Below are positions 1 to 8,686 of a DNA stretch of 36,307 nucleotides, one piece after another. The position numbers were made by a program, and so were the translations under genes. Origin of the DNA: Cyclobacteriaceae bacterium (GTDB lineage Bacteria; Bacteroidota; Bacteroidia; Cytophagales; Cyclobacteriaceae); assembly GCA_028278585.1 (NCBI GenBank), contig JANQEC010000303.1, forward strand, positions 1 to 36,307, in the 5' to 3' direction. Each line of letters begins with the position of its first letter. The stretch's first letter is position 1. The notes below the pieces were generated by a model. It searched no databases. It worked only from the letters and a program-made list of their open reading frames with translations, and had not been told where the DNA came from.

Positions 1-2
1 CA

Positions 3-77
3 TTCAGACGTTCTGCCGGAAACCCGTTTAATTCTAAAGTCAGTGTTTTGCGTGGGAAACTGAGAGACGATAAGTAA
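3..77 (+). CDS. Possible C-terminal tail of a CDS starting before the window (FRRSAGNPFNSKVSVLRGKLRDDK*)
   Basis: Open frame from the window edge to TAA at 75-77; only 24 codons, so weak. Confidence 0.3.
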   Translation, partial: FRRSAGNPFNSKVSVLRGKLRDDK

Positions 78-98
78 TCATCTTTCATTGAAATATAA

Positions 99-128
99 AA
101 ACCACCACTACTTTGGTAGTGGTGGTTT
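99..128 (-). terminator. Strong hairpin terminator, possibly bidirectional
   Basis: Perfect 13-bp inverted repeat AAACCACCACTAC-TTTG-GTAGTGGTGGTTT; on the minus strand it is followed by TTTTATATTT. Confidence 0.75.
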
Positions 129-155
129 AACTCATTTAGGGTGAAGAGTTTTTGA

Positions 156-332
156 TTAATTCCTATCTTCTTCAAAGGATTCTTCTTCACTAAATACTTC
201 TTCTGCGTATACTACGCCATCCAGATCTTCAATTGGTGGTGAAGGAACCGGCGAAATACTTTGAGTGTCGTCCTCACAAGCAAAAAACGCCATGAGAACC
301 ATGATTCCGATAATCTGTTTTAACGATTTCAT
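156..332 (-). CDS. Small acidic putative lipoprotein (58 aa), absent from the supplied ORF track
   Basis: Translated by hand: MKSLKQIIGIMVLMAFFACEDDTQSISPVPSPPIEDLDGVVYAEEVFSEEESFEEDRN*. Type II signal-like N-terminus with Cys19 followed by EDD; terminator just downstream. Confidence 0.65.
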   Translation of the reverse strand: MKSLKQIIGIMVLMAFFACEDDTQSISPVPSPPIEDLDGVVYAEEVFSEEESFEEDRN

Positions 333-421
333 AATTTCAACATTTAAAAATTAACTTGCTTTGGTACCATGTACACATCTGATTTTCAGTGTGCAATCCT
401 TAATGAACTTTTAAGGAATAA

Positions 422-547
422 GTAACCCATCCAGGTAAGTTCAGGTTTATAATTAATTTAATACCAGTATTTGTAACTTTATTTTATTGCACGGATAGCG
501 TACCTTTTTTGAATGCCACAACCAAAAATTGCTATGGGTTGGGTTAC
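422..547. promoter_or_regulatory. Inverted pair of TGGGTTAC motifs in the divergent intergenic region
   Basis: GTAACCCA at 422-429 and TGGGTTAC at 540-547; extended similarity TGGGTTACTTATTC (minus) versus TGGGTTACCTTTTATATTC (plus). Confidence 0.45.
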
Positions 548-581
548 CTTTTATATTCATGATCATTAACTCCAGAATCTA

Positions 582-1154
582 ATGGACGACAAGGTGATCC
601 TTGAGAACATAAGAAATGGTGACCAAAAACAGCTAGCGCTGGTATATCGATCCTACCAATCAGAATTTATAGCCTGGTTGGTAAAGGAACACAATTGCAA
701 TCGCGATGAAGCAAAAGACATATACCAGGTTTCCATTATTGCTTTGTATGAGAATATCATAAGTGGGAAGTTGACAACACTGACCAGCAATTTAAAGACG
801 TACTTGTATTCCATTGCCAAGCACAAAGTCTTTGAATTCAGAAGAAAGGAAAATAAAATAGATCGAAGTGTAGGTGTTCAAACGATCGAACTTGAGGAGC
901 TTGTCAATTGGGATGCTATTGATAAAGAGAAGAACCTTGTTGTAATGGAAAAGAGTCTCGAGAAGCTTGGAGATCCATGCAAAACGCTCTTGGAATTATA
1001 TTATTTCCACGGACTCTCAATGGAAGAAATTGCAGAAAAAATCGGCTATAAGAACAGTGCAACAGCCAAAAACCTAAAATGTAAATGTATAGTGAGATTG
1101 AGAAAAATCTTTGAAAATGAAATTCAAAAATTAAGTGATGATTTGATCAATTGA
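582..1154 (+). CDS. RNA polymerase sigma factor, sigma-70/ECF family
   Basis: Region 2-like DEAKDIYQVSIIALYENI...YLYSIAKHKVFEFRRK and region 4-like LLELYYFHGLSMEEIAEKIGYKNSATAKNLKCKCIVRLRK. Confidence 0.88.
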   Translation: MDDKVILENIRNGDQKQLALVYRSYQSEFIAWLVKEHNCNRDEAKDIYQVSIIALYENIISGKLTTLTSNLKTYLYSIAKHKVFEFRRKENKIDRSVGVQTIELEELVNWDAIDKEKNLVVMEKSLEKLGDPCKTLLELYYFHGLSMEEIAEKIGYKNSATAKNLKCKCIVRLRKIFENEIQKLSDDLIN

Positions 1155-1179
1155 GCGCCAGCAAAATAGTAATTTGAAA

Positions 1180-1947
1180 ATGAAGAATGAATACGAGGAT
1201 ATTGAACAATTAGAACGCTATCAAAAAGGTGAGTGTACAAGTGAGGAGAAAAAGGAAGTAGAAGATCGACTCGCAAATGATGAAGCATTTCGTGGGCTTT
1301 ATGATGACATGGAGTTGATGGTGTTAGGTTTGAAAAGAACTTCAGGAGGCTCGAGTATCGAAGATAAGATAGAACTTCTTAGAAAAACCGTAGAACTTAA
1401 TGAAGAAAGAGAGGTTATCAATCTTAAATCCTGGTTCACCAAAACACGGATAAATCTTTCCATCGCTGCTGTCATTTCCCTTTTGATTGCTTCCATGTTT
1501 CTTTTCAACAACGTAGGAAACAATAGCCCGGAAAGCCTTTTCCAGGATTATTTTCAACCCTATGAAAATCTCAATAGTGCCTTACGGGGCAACGAGCAAG
1601 AAATTGATAATATAACCAGGGCTTATTTGGCCTACGAAAGAGGCGAATTTGAAAACGCAATCCTCTTGTTTGGAAACATTGATTCGATTACCGAAAACAG
1701 GACTACCCATCAATTTTATCTTGGAAATGCCTATTTAGGTATTGGTGAAGGGAAAAATGCAATTCCATTGTTCCTGGAGGTTTCCCGTTCAACATCCATT
1801 CTTGCGGATACGGCTAAATGGTATTTGGCTCTGAGCCACTTACAAAATCGTGACACTGAAAAAGCAAAAAAAATATTAATCGAGATTCAAAATTCAAGAA
1901 ATGATTATTCAAGTCAATCAAAAGAACTTTTAGAGAAACTAAACTAA
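1180..1947 (+). CDS. Single-pass membrane protein with anti-sigma-like N-terminus and TPR-like C-terminus
   Basis: IEQLERYQKGECTSEEKKEVEDRLANDEAFR resembles Bacteroidota anti-sigma N-termini; TM INLSIAAVISLLIASMFLF; TPR-like GEFENAILLFGNI...FYLGNAYLGIGEGKNAIPLFLEV. Track start 1174 is TTG; ATG at 1180 preferred. Confidence 0.7.
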   Translation: MKNEYEDIEQLERYQKGECTSEEKKEVEDRLANDEAFRGLYDDMELMVLGLKRTSGGSSIEDKIELLRKTVELNEEREVINLKSWFTKTRINLSIAAVISLLIASMFLFNNVGNNSPESLFQDYFQPYENLNSALRGNEQEIDNITRAYLAYERGEFENAILLFGNIDSITENRTTHQFYLGNAYLGIGEGKNAIPLFLEVSRSTSILADTAKWYLALSHLQNRDTEKAKKILIEIQNSRNDYSSQSKELLEKLN

Positions 1948-1953
1948 CCAACC

Positions 1954-3504
1954 ATGCCAAGTAAAACGGAACTCGCGGAGCTTCTAAGAAAAGCCTCCGA
2001 ATTCAAAAACTATGTGACGAATGAATTACAATACTTCATTCAGTACTATGACAAGGCCATTTATGAGCTCAGCTTTGATTTTGATAGAAATGGTAAAGTC
2101 GAGGGTAAACCCCTAAAAGATCAAAAAGAAAAAGAAAGGTTCTTTCAACCAATCGTCTCTTTGCTTGAGGGGTATAGCAAAAAGTTTCATACGTCTTATG
2201 AAAATTGGGAAAGACAAATAAAAGACTATGGAAAGATTTATTTTAACAACGACGAGGACCGACTTCACTTGTCGATGAGCCGCTCTACATTCACAAATGA
2301 TGACTATGGAAATCTTACTCCTTTTGGTCCCTGGTTGGTAAGAAATGGTGAATTAATGGGACATCATCAAATCGGGGTTCTTGATGCGATGATCTCTCAA
2401 CTACCTCAGCCGCAGTTGCAAAATGGTAAACTGATTGTAGATGATCCCGGCAAAAATGGATTGATAAAAATTCAAATGATCCTCATTTTGGTCCAAAAAC
2501 AATTCATAAGTCTTTTAGGAAGAGTTTTAGCTAAGAAGATGGGCACGAATGATCTCAGAGAAGGATGGAACGATCCCCCGCTCGTACAGCTTTCTGACGG
2601 AAATACAGGTGCATGGGCCGCTGATAGGGAGATCCCCGTAATCATTCATGTTAACAAAACGCTAGCCACATCGGATGTTCATGATACCCGTGTTTCAGCA
2701 TATGCCGCTGTTGCCCACGAATTTGGTCACAAGATTTCAGACAGCTTTACTAAAGACCGACTTATCCAGGATTTGATAGAAAACATAGAAAGAAGGAAGC
2801 ATAAACATGGATTTATATGGGGATCCTGGATGCATGAAATCTTTGCTGATGCAGTTGGAATCCGGTTATTAGGTAAAGTGGCAATCGATGGACTTAAAAA
2901 AGTGCTAGAAAACAGGCTTATAGAAGGAGTTGAACCACCAGATCTGATCATCCAAAATTTCAGATTTGATAGCGAGACAATCCCCTATGAACCTCATCCC
3001 AATACTTTCCTAAGATTCTTCATTGGATTGGAGCTTGCCGATCAATTGGGGAGAATACGCAAGAAAAACGAGAAAGATGAAAACGAGAAGGAGGGCAAGT
3101 ACAAGGAAGATTATTGGGACGAATGGAAAGAGATTTACAAGGAAAATTTTCCAAACCTTTATGAAGCTCATAAAGATGATTTTGACAAAAATATATTTCA
3201 CTTTAAAGATCAGATAAATGAGGAAGCAGTTATAATAGATACCGACGAGATTAATCGAATAGTTGATGCCATATTAAATACACGATTACGCTCTTTGCCG
3301 TGTCAAGGCTTCCGTTTACTTCTACCTGGCTTCAAAATAACAAGGCCTCAAATATTTGGGATTACAGTAATTGGGTTTCGTCTGTATTGGATCCCATGGA
3401 TCGGATATAGAAAAGCAAAAACACTTATTCAGCATCTGGATGAGGATGAAGATGGGACAATAAAAAAGTTGCTAAAAGCTTTTGAAGCTTTGCAAGCGGC
3501 TTAA
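1954..3504 (+). CDS. Gluzincin-like putative metalloprotease, family not recognised
   Basis: AHEFGHKISD (HExxH at 2716-2730) and WMHEIFADAVG (ExxAD at 2836-2850); no signal peptide. Confidence 0.6.
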   Translation: MPSKTELAELLRKASEFKNYVTNELQYFIQYYDKAIYELSFDFDRNGKVEGKPLKDQKEKERFFQPIVSLLEGYSKKFHTSYENWERQIKDYGKIYFNNDEDRLHLSMSRSTFTNDDYGNLTPFGPWLVRNGELMGHHQIGVLDAMISQLPQPQLQNGKLIVDDPGKNGLIKIQMILILVQKQFISLLGRVLAKKMGTNDLREGWNDPPLVQLSDGNTGAWAADREIPVIIHVNKTLATSDVHDTRVSAYAAVAHEFGHKISDSFTKDRLIQDLIENIERRKHKHGFIWGSWMHEIFADAVGIRLLGKVAIDGLKKVLENRLIEGVEPPDLIIQNFRFDSETIPYEPHPNTFLRFFIGLELADQLGRIRKKNEKDENEKEGKYKEDYWDEWKEIYKENFPNLYEAHKDDFDKNIFHFKDQINEEAVIIDTDEINRIVDAILNTRLRSLPCQGFRLLLPGFKITRPQIFGITVIGFRLYWIPWIGYRKAKTLIQHLDEDEDGTIKKLLKAFEALQAA

Positions 3505-3549
3505 CCCCCAATGATTTATAAAAAAATCCAACCTTAAAATTCCAAAATC

Positions 3550-4650
3550 ATGAAAAAAATTAGAAAAAATCCAAGAATCCGACCTCTAAGAGCAAGGTAC
3601 CACGAAGCTGACTCGCACATTCACGATACCAGACATGAAGCCGGCTCCATTTTACATGACACAAGACATGAAGCTGATTCACACATCCATGACACAAGAC
3701 ACGAGGCTGACTCACACGTTCATGATACCGGGCATGAAGCTGACTCACACGTTCATGACACAAGACATGAAGCTGACTCACATGTTCATGACACTCGCTA
3801 TAATTCCGGCCCGGATCTACATGATACACAACATTTTTTACGTGGGAAAGAACATGGGAATACTCATTTGGTTGAGGGTGAAATTAAATTTGAAAATGAC
3901 GAGATCAAAAGCCCGGGTGCTGCTGAGCACAAGCAACATCATACGAATTACTCTATTGTTTTAAACAACGAAGAGGGAAAGATCATTGATAAAAACAGTA
4001 GTTATTTCTATCGAGGTTATGAGCAATACACGCAAAGAGGATATTTGACGATGAAACCAATAAAAGATCCTGAAGGAAATGAAGTTTCCAAAGATGAAGT
4101 CTATTTATTGTTTCATAATGACAAACGTCATCAAACATACAAAGGTGAAGAAAACAGAAGGGTATACTTCCAGGTGAGAAATGCTTCTCTGATTCTCAAC
4201 TCACACATTTTAAAGATACCTCTGGCATGTAACTTCGATGTAGTTCCACATCAACCAGTTTTTCCTGGCATTCATAACTTTGTTTGCCATAATGGTGGCG
4301 AACTCCAAGTCGATGAAAATAGCTTTAAAGTAGACCCGTCCACAAAGGGTGATGTCAAAATCAATAACAAACATTTGATTAATCCTGTAAACATCGTCAC
4401 AGCAGATATTGCTTCTATGAACACGGTGACTGTGAAAATTGAGAATTTCAATATCCAATCAAAAAATTCAGAACCACATTGGGGCTACATAAGACTTAAC
4501 AGGGACATAGAGCCAAAAAGGGACATTATTTTATTTGTCAGCAATCAACCTATTGGCGAGTTAAACGATGTTAAGGAATTTGAAATCAGGACCGTTCCCA
4601 TTCTCCTGGCTGGTAATGTTATGGAACTGGACATTGCCTATTTCAAGTAG
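3550..4650 (+). CDS. Hypothetical protein with N-terminal 11-aa His/Asp-rich tandem repeats
   Basis: 366-aa ORF with repeats HDTRHEADSH[IV], then a C-terminal region with no recognised family; co-directional with upstream genes. Confidence 0.75.
   Translation: MKKIRKNPRIRPLRARYHEADSHIHDTRHEAGSILHDTRHEADSHIHDTRHEADSHVHDTGHEADSHVHDTRHEADSHVHDTRYNSGPDLHDTQHFLRGKEHGNTHLVEGEIKFENDEIKSPGAAEHKQHHTNYSIVLNNEEGKIIDKNSSYFYRGYEQYTQRGYLTMKPIKDPEGNEVSKDEVYLLFHNDKRHQTYKGEENRRVYFQVRNASLILNSHILKIPLACNFDVVPHQPVFPGIHNFVCHNGGELQVDENSFKVDPSTKGDVKINNKHLINPVNIVTADIASMNTVTVKIENFNIQSKNSEPHWGYIRLNRDIEPKRDIILFVSNQPIGELNDVKEFEIRTVPILLAGNVMELDIAYFK
3601..3834. repeat. 33-bp in-frame tandem repeat, about 7 copies
   Basis: HDT recurs at residues 25, 36, 47, 58, 69, 80 and 91 of the 3550 ORF, exactly 11 aa apart. 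Confidence 0.9.
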
Positions 4651-4656
4651 TGGTGA

Positions 4657-7377
4657 CTAATTAGTTGACCGTTTTCTCCTATAAATGTAGATGATGATGG
4701 AGAGAGAAATCAAAATTATCACTGTCCAGTAAATGGATTTTTGGCTTTCGAATAAAATTGAGGAACCATCTCCTAAGACGATAAATGAGGACCAGAAATG
4801 CGGGTGTGTATTAACAAAGTTTCCATTTGCCAGGTATTCAAGTTGGCTACTTCTCAAAGAATTGGATATGGACGAGCCTTGATTTAATTCACTATAAAAG
4901 TTTGTCATTAACTCGACAGTTTGCAGATCCCGAACCTTCCACAAGCTGGTCACAATGGCTGAACTACCTGCCAGAGCAAACCCTCTTGCAATACTAAAAA
5001 CACCCTCTCCGTCATAGAAAGTACCCAATCCCGTTTCACACGCACTTAACACAGTAAGTTTATTATTGAGTTTCATAGGATAAATCTCATACGCATGAAG
5101 CCTTCCATCATTAGAAGCGTCCTCTCCTTTTGCAAAGGCTATGTTTGGCTCAAAGACATCATCTCCGGATGACGCATGGCTCGCGATATGGATTATATTG
5201 TAATCGGGAGCGTGACGTTTAAAATTATCTTCTGTACTCACCTCGGAATTGAAAATGTCCATTTTTTTCCAAACGGATTCTATTCGTGACAACTCGTTTT
5301 GAGTCCCCGCCAACTCCATAGATGAGAAGCCCAATACTCTATTGAATTTGTAATCGATGTTTGATTTCAATGCCAAAATGCTTGCCGAAAAAGCATAACT
5401 AATGGTATAATCCCGAATCAAATAGGAAAGGTTTTTGTAATTTATTTCTTCAATGGTATCGGGAATTTCCGAAATAAGAGAAGCAAATGGCAGCATGTTT
5501 AGTCTCCCATCTGGCACAATTATAAGCTCCTGGATATCCGAATTACTTTCCCCTTCAATTGTAGATAAGAATGGCTCTAAAATGGCATTATATATTGTAC
5601 TGGAACTTTCTACAAACTGTTGAAAACTTTGTTCTCCAGAATCAAAATCTACGGTACTAACTGTACGAATATACGTGTCTAAATAATCATCTAGCCCTTC
5701 CGTATTTAGCTCCAAAAAGTAAGATCCCGCCTTAGAAATTGCCAATCCATATAAGGACTCACTTCCCCAGAAATAGTTTATCATTAATTGGTGATCTTCA
5801 AGATAATCCTGGAGTTCTCCAACAGATTTGACATTATTCTCTATCGTGTTTTCAATTCTTGCATCTTCTTCGATAAGATCCTTTTCGCTTCTAAGCAGTA
5901 TTACTTTACTTATTAATGCTTCAATATTTTGATACCCACTGGATTCTTCAATTTTGGCCAGTTGAATCTGCTGTCTAACATCATCTATATCCTTTTGAAG
6001 AAGCATGACTTCCTTTTGAAACTCCTTTAGCTTACCAACCTGATTGTCTATCATCCTATTCCTTAGCAGAATCGATTGCTTGATTCCTTCTATGTATTTC
6101 AAAGCAGATTCAATGAAACCAGGATCTTGATCCCTTTCATGCATTAAGAGTGTGGCTCTGAGCGCATTGCTGTAAATCTCTTTTGCGTGTTCAGCCAAAT
6201 GAAGTGAGGGACTATTGTCCTCAAGCCCAAAACGTAGATCTGCGATTACACTTGCTGCTAATTCATATACCTCATAAGAACTTATGAGGTATTTTTCCTC
6301 ACCACTTTCACTATATAAGTCTAGCAAAACATCTCCCTTTTCATTTAAAACAAGATAGATCTGAGGATTTAAAGTTTGGTCAGAAGTGGGTATTTCCGGA
6401 TTTTGTAATTCAGATGTAGGATTGAAATTTCTTAATCCTGTTTTTAGGGATTTTTGAAGAAAAAAAAGCGAGCTGTCTTTTTGATCAAACTTCCTGTACA
6501 TCTGCCCCAAGAGCATATTTCTACGTGATACCGAATAACCCTTTCCCGAAATACTCACATCCCCACCAGAAGCTAAATTGTAATAGTGTTTAGCCAAGGT
6601 CATCTCACCAAGGTCAACATGGTTAGCTGCCATATTTTGGTGGTTATCACGAATCATTGCAGAATCATAGGGATCTAGACTCTCAAACCACTTAATTGAT
6701 TTCAGGTAAGCTTGGTTACTTCTTGAAGGATCGTTCGCCCTTTTGTATGTCAATCCAAGATTAGAATACCAGAAGGCAAGATCTCGATCACTAGTAGGCT
6801 TCTCACTTAAACGTATTGTAATTGCATTTTTTATGAACCTGATCGCATCATCGTAATTCCGTTCATCAGAATGAATATTGCCCATCATGCTATTGCACTT
6901 TGCAATAAGTCTTTTGTCTCCAAGCCTGGAAGCCATAATTATCGCAAGCTCCCCATACTCCTTCGCCTGATCATAATTAAGTCTTTCTCTTTCAGTAATA
7001 GCAAGTCCGTAGTAGATTCTCTGCTTTTGCTCCATCGAAATCAAATCATTGTTTCTGGATAAGCTCAAAGCCTCAAACAAATACTGAAAGGCTCCATCAT
7101 AATTTGGGTTGTCAAAGTCAAAACGTAAAGCATATCCCTTTCCAATGAGGGTTCTTACGTAATTTGGGATATCCAAATTCTTAATTGCCAGTTGAGATGC
7201 TGAATCATAATAGACATAAGATTTAGCATCTTCAAAAATCGCCTGAAGCGAATCTCCTTTACTCAGATAATAATTCAGGCTATCTTGCCCAATACATAGA
7301 AAGTATGCTTGAAGGAAGATGGTGAGTGTGATAAGTCTTCTCATCAAAAGGTTGGTTGAATGGCTAATCAAATTCAA
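4657..7377 (-). CDS. CHAT domain protein with signal peptide, TPR region, coiled coil and C-terminal TM
   Basis: IIHIASHASSGDD (candidate catalytic His codon 5176-5178) and LTVLSACETGLGTFYDGEGVFSIARGFALAGSSAIVTSLW (candidate Cys codon 5038-5040); TPR-like N-terminal half; C-terminal YWTVIILISLSIIIYIYRRKR. M12 at 7344 is a likely alternative start. Confidence 0.9.
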   Translation of the reverse strand: MNLISHSTNLLMRRLITLTIFLQAYFLCIGQDSLNYYLSKGDSLQAIFEDAKSYVYYDSASQLAIKNLDIPNYVRTLIGKGYALRFDFDNPNYDGAFQYLFEALSLSRNNDLISMEQKQRIYYGLAITERERLNYDQAKEYGELAIIMASRLGDKRLIAKCNSMMGNIHSDERNYDDAIRFIKNAITIRLSEKPTSDRDLAFWYSNLGLTYKRANDPSRSNQAYLKSIKWFESLDPYDSAMIRDNHQNMAANHVDLGEMTLAKHYYNLASGGDVSISGKGYSVSRRNMLLGQMYRKFDQKDSSLFFLQKSLKTGLRNFNPTSELQNPEIPTSDQTLNPQIYLVLNEKGDVLLDLYSESGEEKYLISSYEVYELAASVIADLRFGLEDNSPSLHLAEHAKEIYSNALRATLLMHERDQDPGFIESALKYIEGIKQSILLRNRMIDNQVGKLKEFQKEVMLLQKDIDDVRQQIQLAKIEESSGYQNIEALISKVILLRSEKDLIEEDARIENTIENNVKSVGELQDYLEDHQLMINYFWGSESLYGLAISKAGSYFLELNTEGLDDYLDTYIRTVSTVDFDSGEQSFQQFVESSSTIYNAILEPFLSTIEGESNSDIQELIIVPDGRLNMLPFASLISEIPDTIEEINYKNLSYLIRDYTISYAFSASILALKSNIDYKFNRVLGFSSMELAGTQNELSRIESVWKKMDIFNSEVSTEDNFKRHAPDYNIIHIASHASSGDDVFEPNIAFAKGEDASNDGRLHAYEIYPMKLNNKLTVLSACETGLGTFYDGEGVFSIARGFALAGSSAIVTSLWKVRDLQTVELMTNFYSELNQGSSISNSLRSSQLEYLANGNFVNTHPHFWSSFIVLGDGSSILFESQKSIYWTVIILISLSIIIYIYRRKRSTN

Positions 7378-7585
7378 GTTATCGCTTGAATCTCTTCATA
7401 CCCAGCATGAAATTACTTTGTACATAACTTAATTCAAAGAATTATCATTAGATAATAACTCAAATGCAATTACGATTACCTTCCGAGCAAATCACACTTA
7501 AATAGAATTCACTCCCTCCTTAATAAGGTGAATCCCACATTGCCGTGTTAATTCAACAAGGAAATTCGATCTAACAAACACTTAA

Positions 7586-8686
7586 ATGCTGAGCCTGGCA
7601 AACCTATCAGATATAGTCTGGACAAGTATAGTAGCTTATTCGATGGTACAGGGCTATTTGTTGTTTATCCTATTCCCAACCAATCGGCAAGGCTCAAAAC
7701 AGGCCAAATGGTTACTTGCCACAACCTCCCTTTTGTGTGCACTCCTTCTAACTGAAGAACTGCTAAGTCATGCAATTGGATATGAGAAACTGCCACATTT
7801 AATCTTCTCTACAGGTCCGCTTTGGTATTTGTTAAGCCCAATCATCTTTTTTTATGTCAGGCACCAAACAGCTCGAATAAAAGTTACCCGAAAAGATTTC
7901 TGGCACCTACTACCTATGGTTTGGGTGCTTCTTAGCTCACTTGATTTCTATTCCTTTTCCAGTGAAACAAAACTCTACTACCTTAAAATGTCTGCAAAAG
8001 GAAGTTCGGCACCTATTCACACCATCAATTTCATTCTCTTCTTTTCTCAATCGGTGTTTTATCTTGCTGCCAGTTGGTCTTTGATTAAGCAAGAAGCGGC
8101 CTATAAACAAAGAAGAAACGAATATTCATGGGTTGTTCAATTGGTTATTGGGTTAGGCATAATTGCAATTTTGAGTTTGTTTTCAATTCTTATTTTAAAT
8201 GTGGAGATTAAGAATTTATGGTGGATTAGCTCAACCTATTTCATTTTAGTTTCCGTGTTTTTGTTAGTTCTTTTTGTCCAGAGCATAAGATCTCCAAACA
8301 AGCTCTACCTTATCAGGCGAACTACAAAACTGAAATCCGCCCATACAAATGCAGAATCACATGAATCCTTTTCGGAGCTTCTCCAATTCCTGGATGATCA
8401 AAAACCATATAGAAATCCGGAATTTGATCTCCCAATGCTATCACGAGAATTTGGACATTCCAGGCACTATTTGTCACTGCTGATAAAAGAAGCAACAGGC
8501 CTGAACTTCAGAGATTTCATCAACCAATACCGACTTGAAGAAGCAAAGAAAAAACTGGCTAGCGCCCATAGTAAGCAATTCACCATCCAGTCGATCGCTA
8601 GCGATTCTGGCTTTACGAGTCTCGCCACTTTCTACAGAGCCTTTAAGAAATTAGAAGGTAGAACACCCAAGTCGTTCATCAACTAA
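7586..8686 (+). CDS. AraC family transcriptional regulator with N-terminal membrane domain
   Basis: Several hydrophobic helices, then HTH_18-like SREFGHSRHYLSLLIKEATGLNFRDFINQYRLEEAKKKL...IASDSGFTSLATFYRAFKKLEGRTPKSF. Confidence 0.88.
   Translation: MLSLANLSDIVWTSIVAYSMVQGYLLFILFPTNRQGSKQAKWLLATTSLLCALLLTEELLSHAIGYEKLPHLIFSTGPLWYLLSPIIFFYVRHQTARIKVTRKDFWHLLPMVWVLLSSLDFYSFSSETKLYYLKMSAKGSSAPIHTINFILFFSQSVFYLAASWSLIKQEAAYKQRRNEYSWVVQLVIGLGIIAILSLFSILILNVEIKNLWWISSTYFILVSVFLLVLFVQSIRSPNKLYLIRRTTKLKSAHTNAESHESFSELLQFLDDQKPYRNPEFDLPMLSREFGHSRHYLSLLIKEATGLNFRDFINQYRLEEAKKKLASAHSKQFTIQSIASDSGFTSLATFYRAFKKLEGRTPKSFIN

Noticed and set aside
1299-1557. Minus-strand ORFs 1299-1523 and 1342-1557
   Set aside because: Antisense to the anti-sigma/TPR gene with no recognisable domain
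3601-3834. Tandem repeat as a CRISPR array
   Set aside because: Units are contiguous with no unique spacers and are in frame with a coding sequence
3560-3964. Minus ORF 3560-3829 and plus ORF 3635-3964 across the repeat
   Set aside because: A 33-bp repeat keeps alternative frames open; these are shadows of the 3550 ORF
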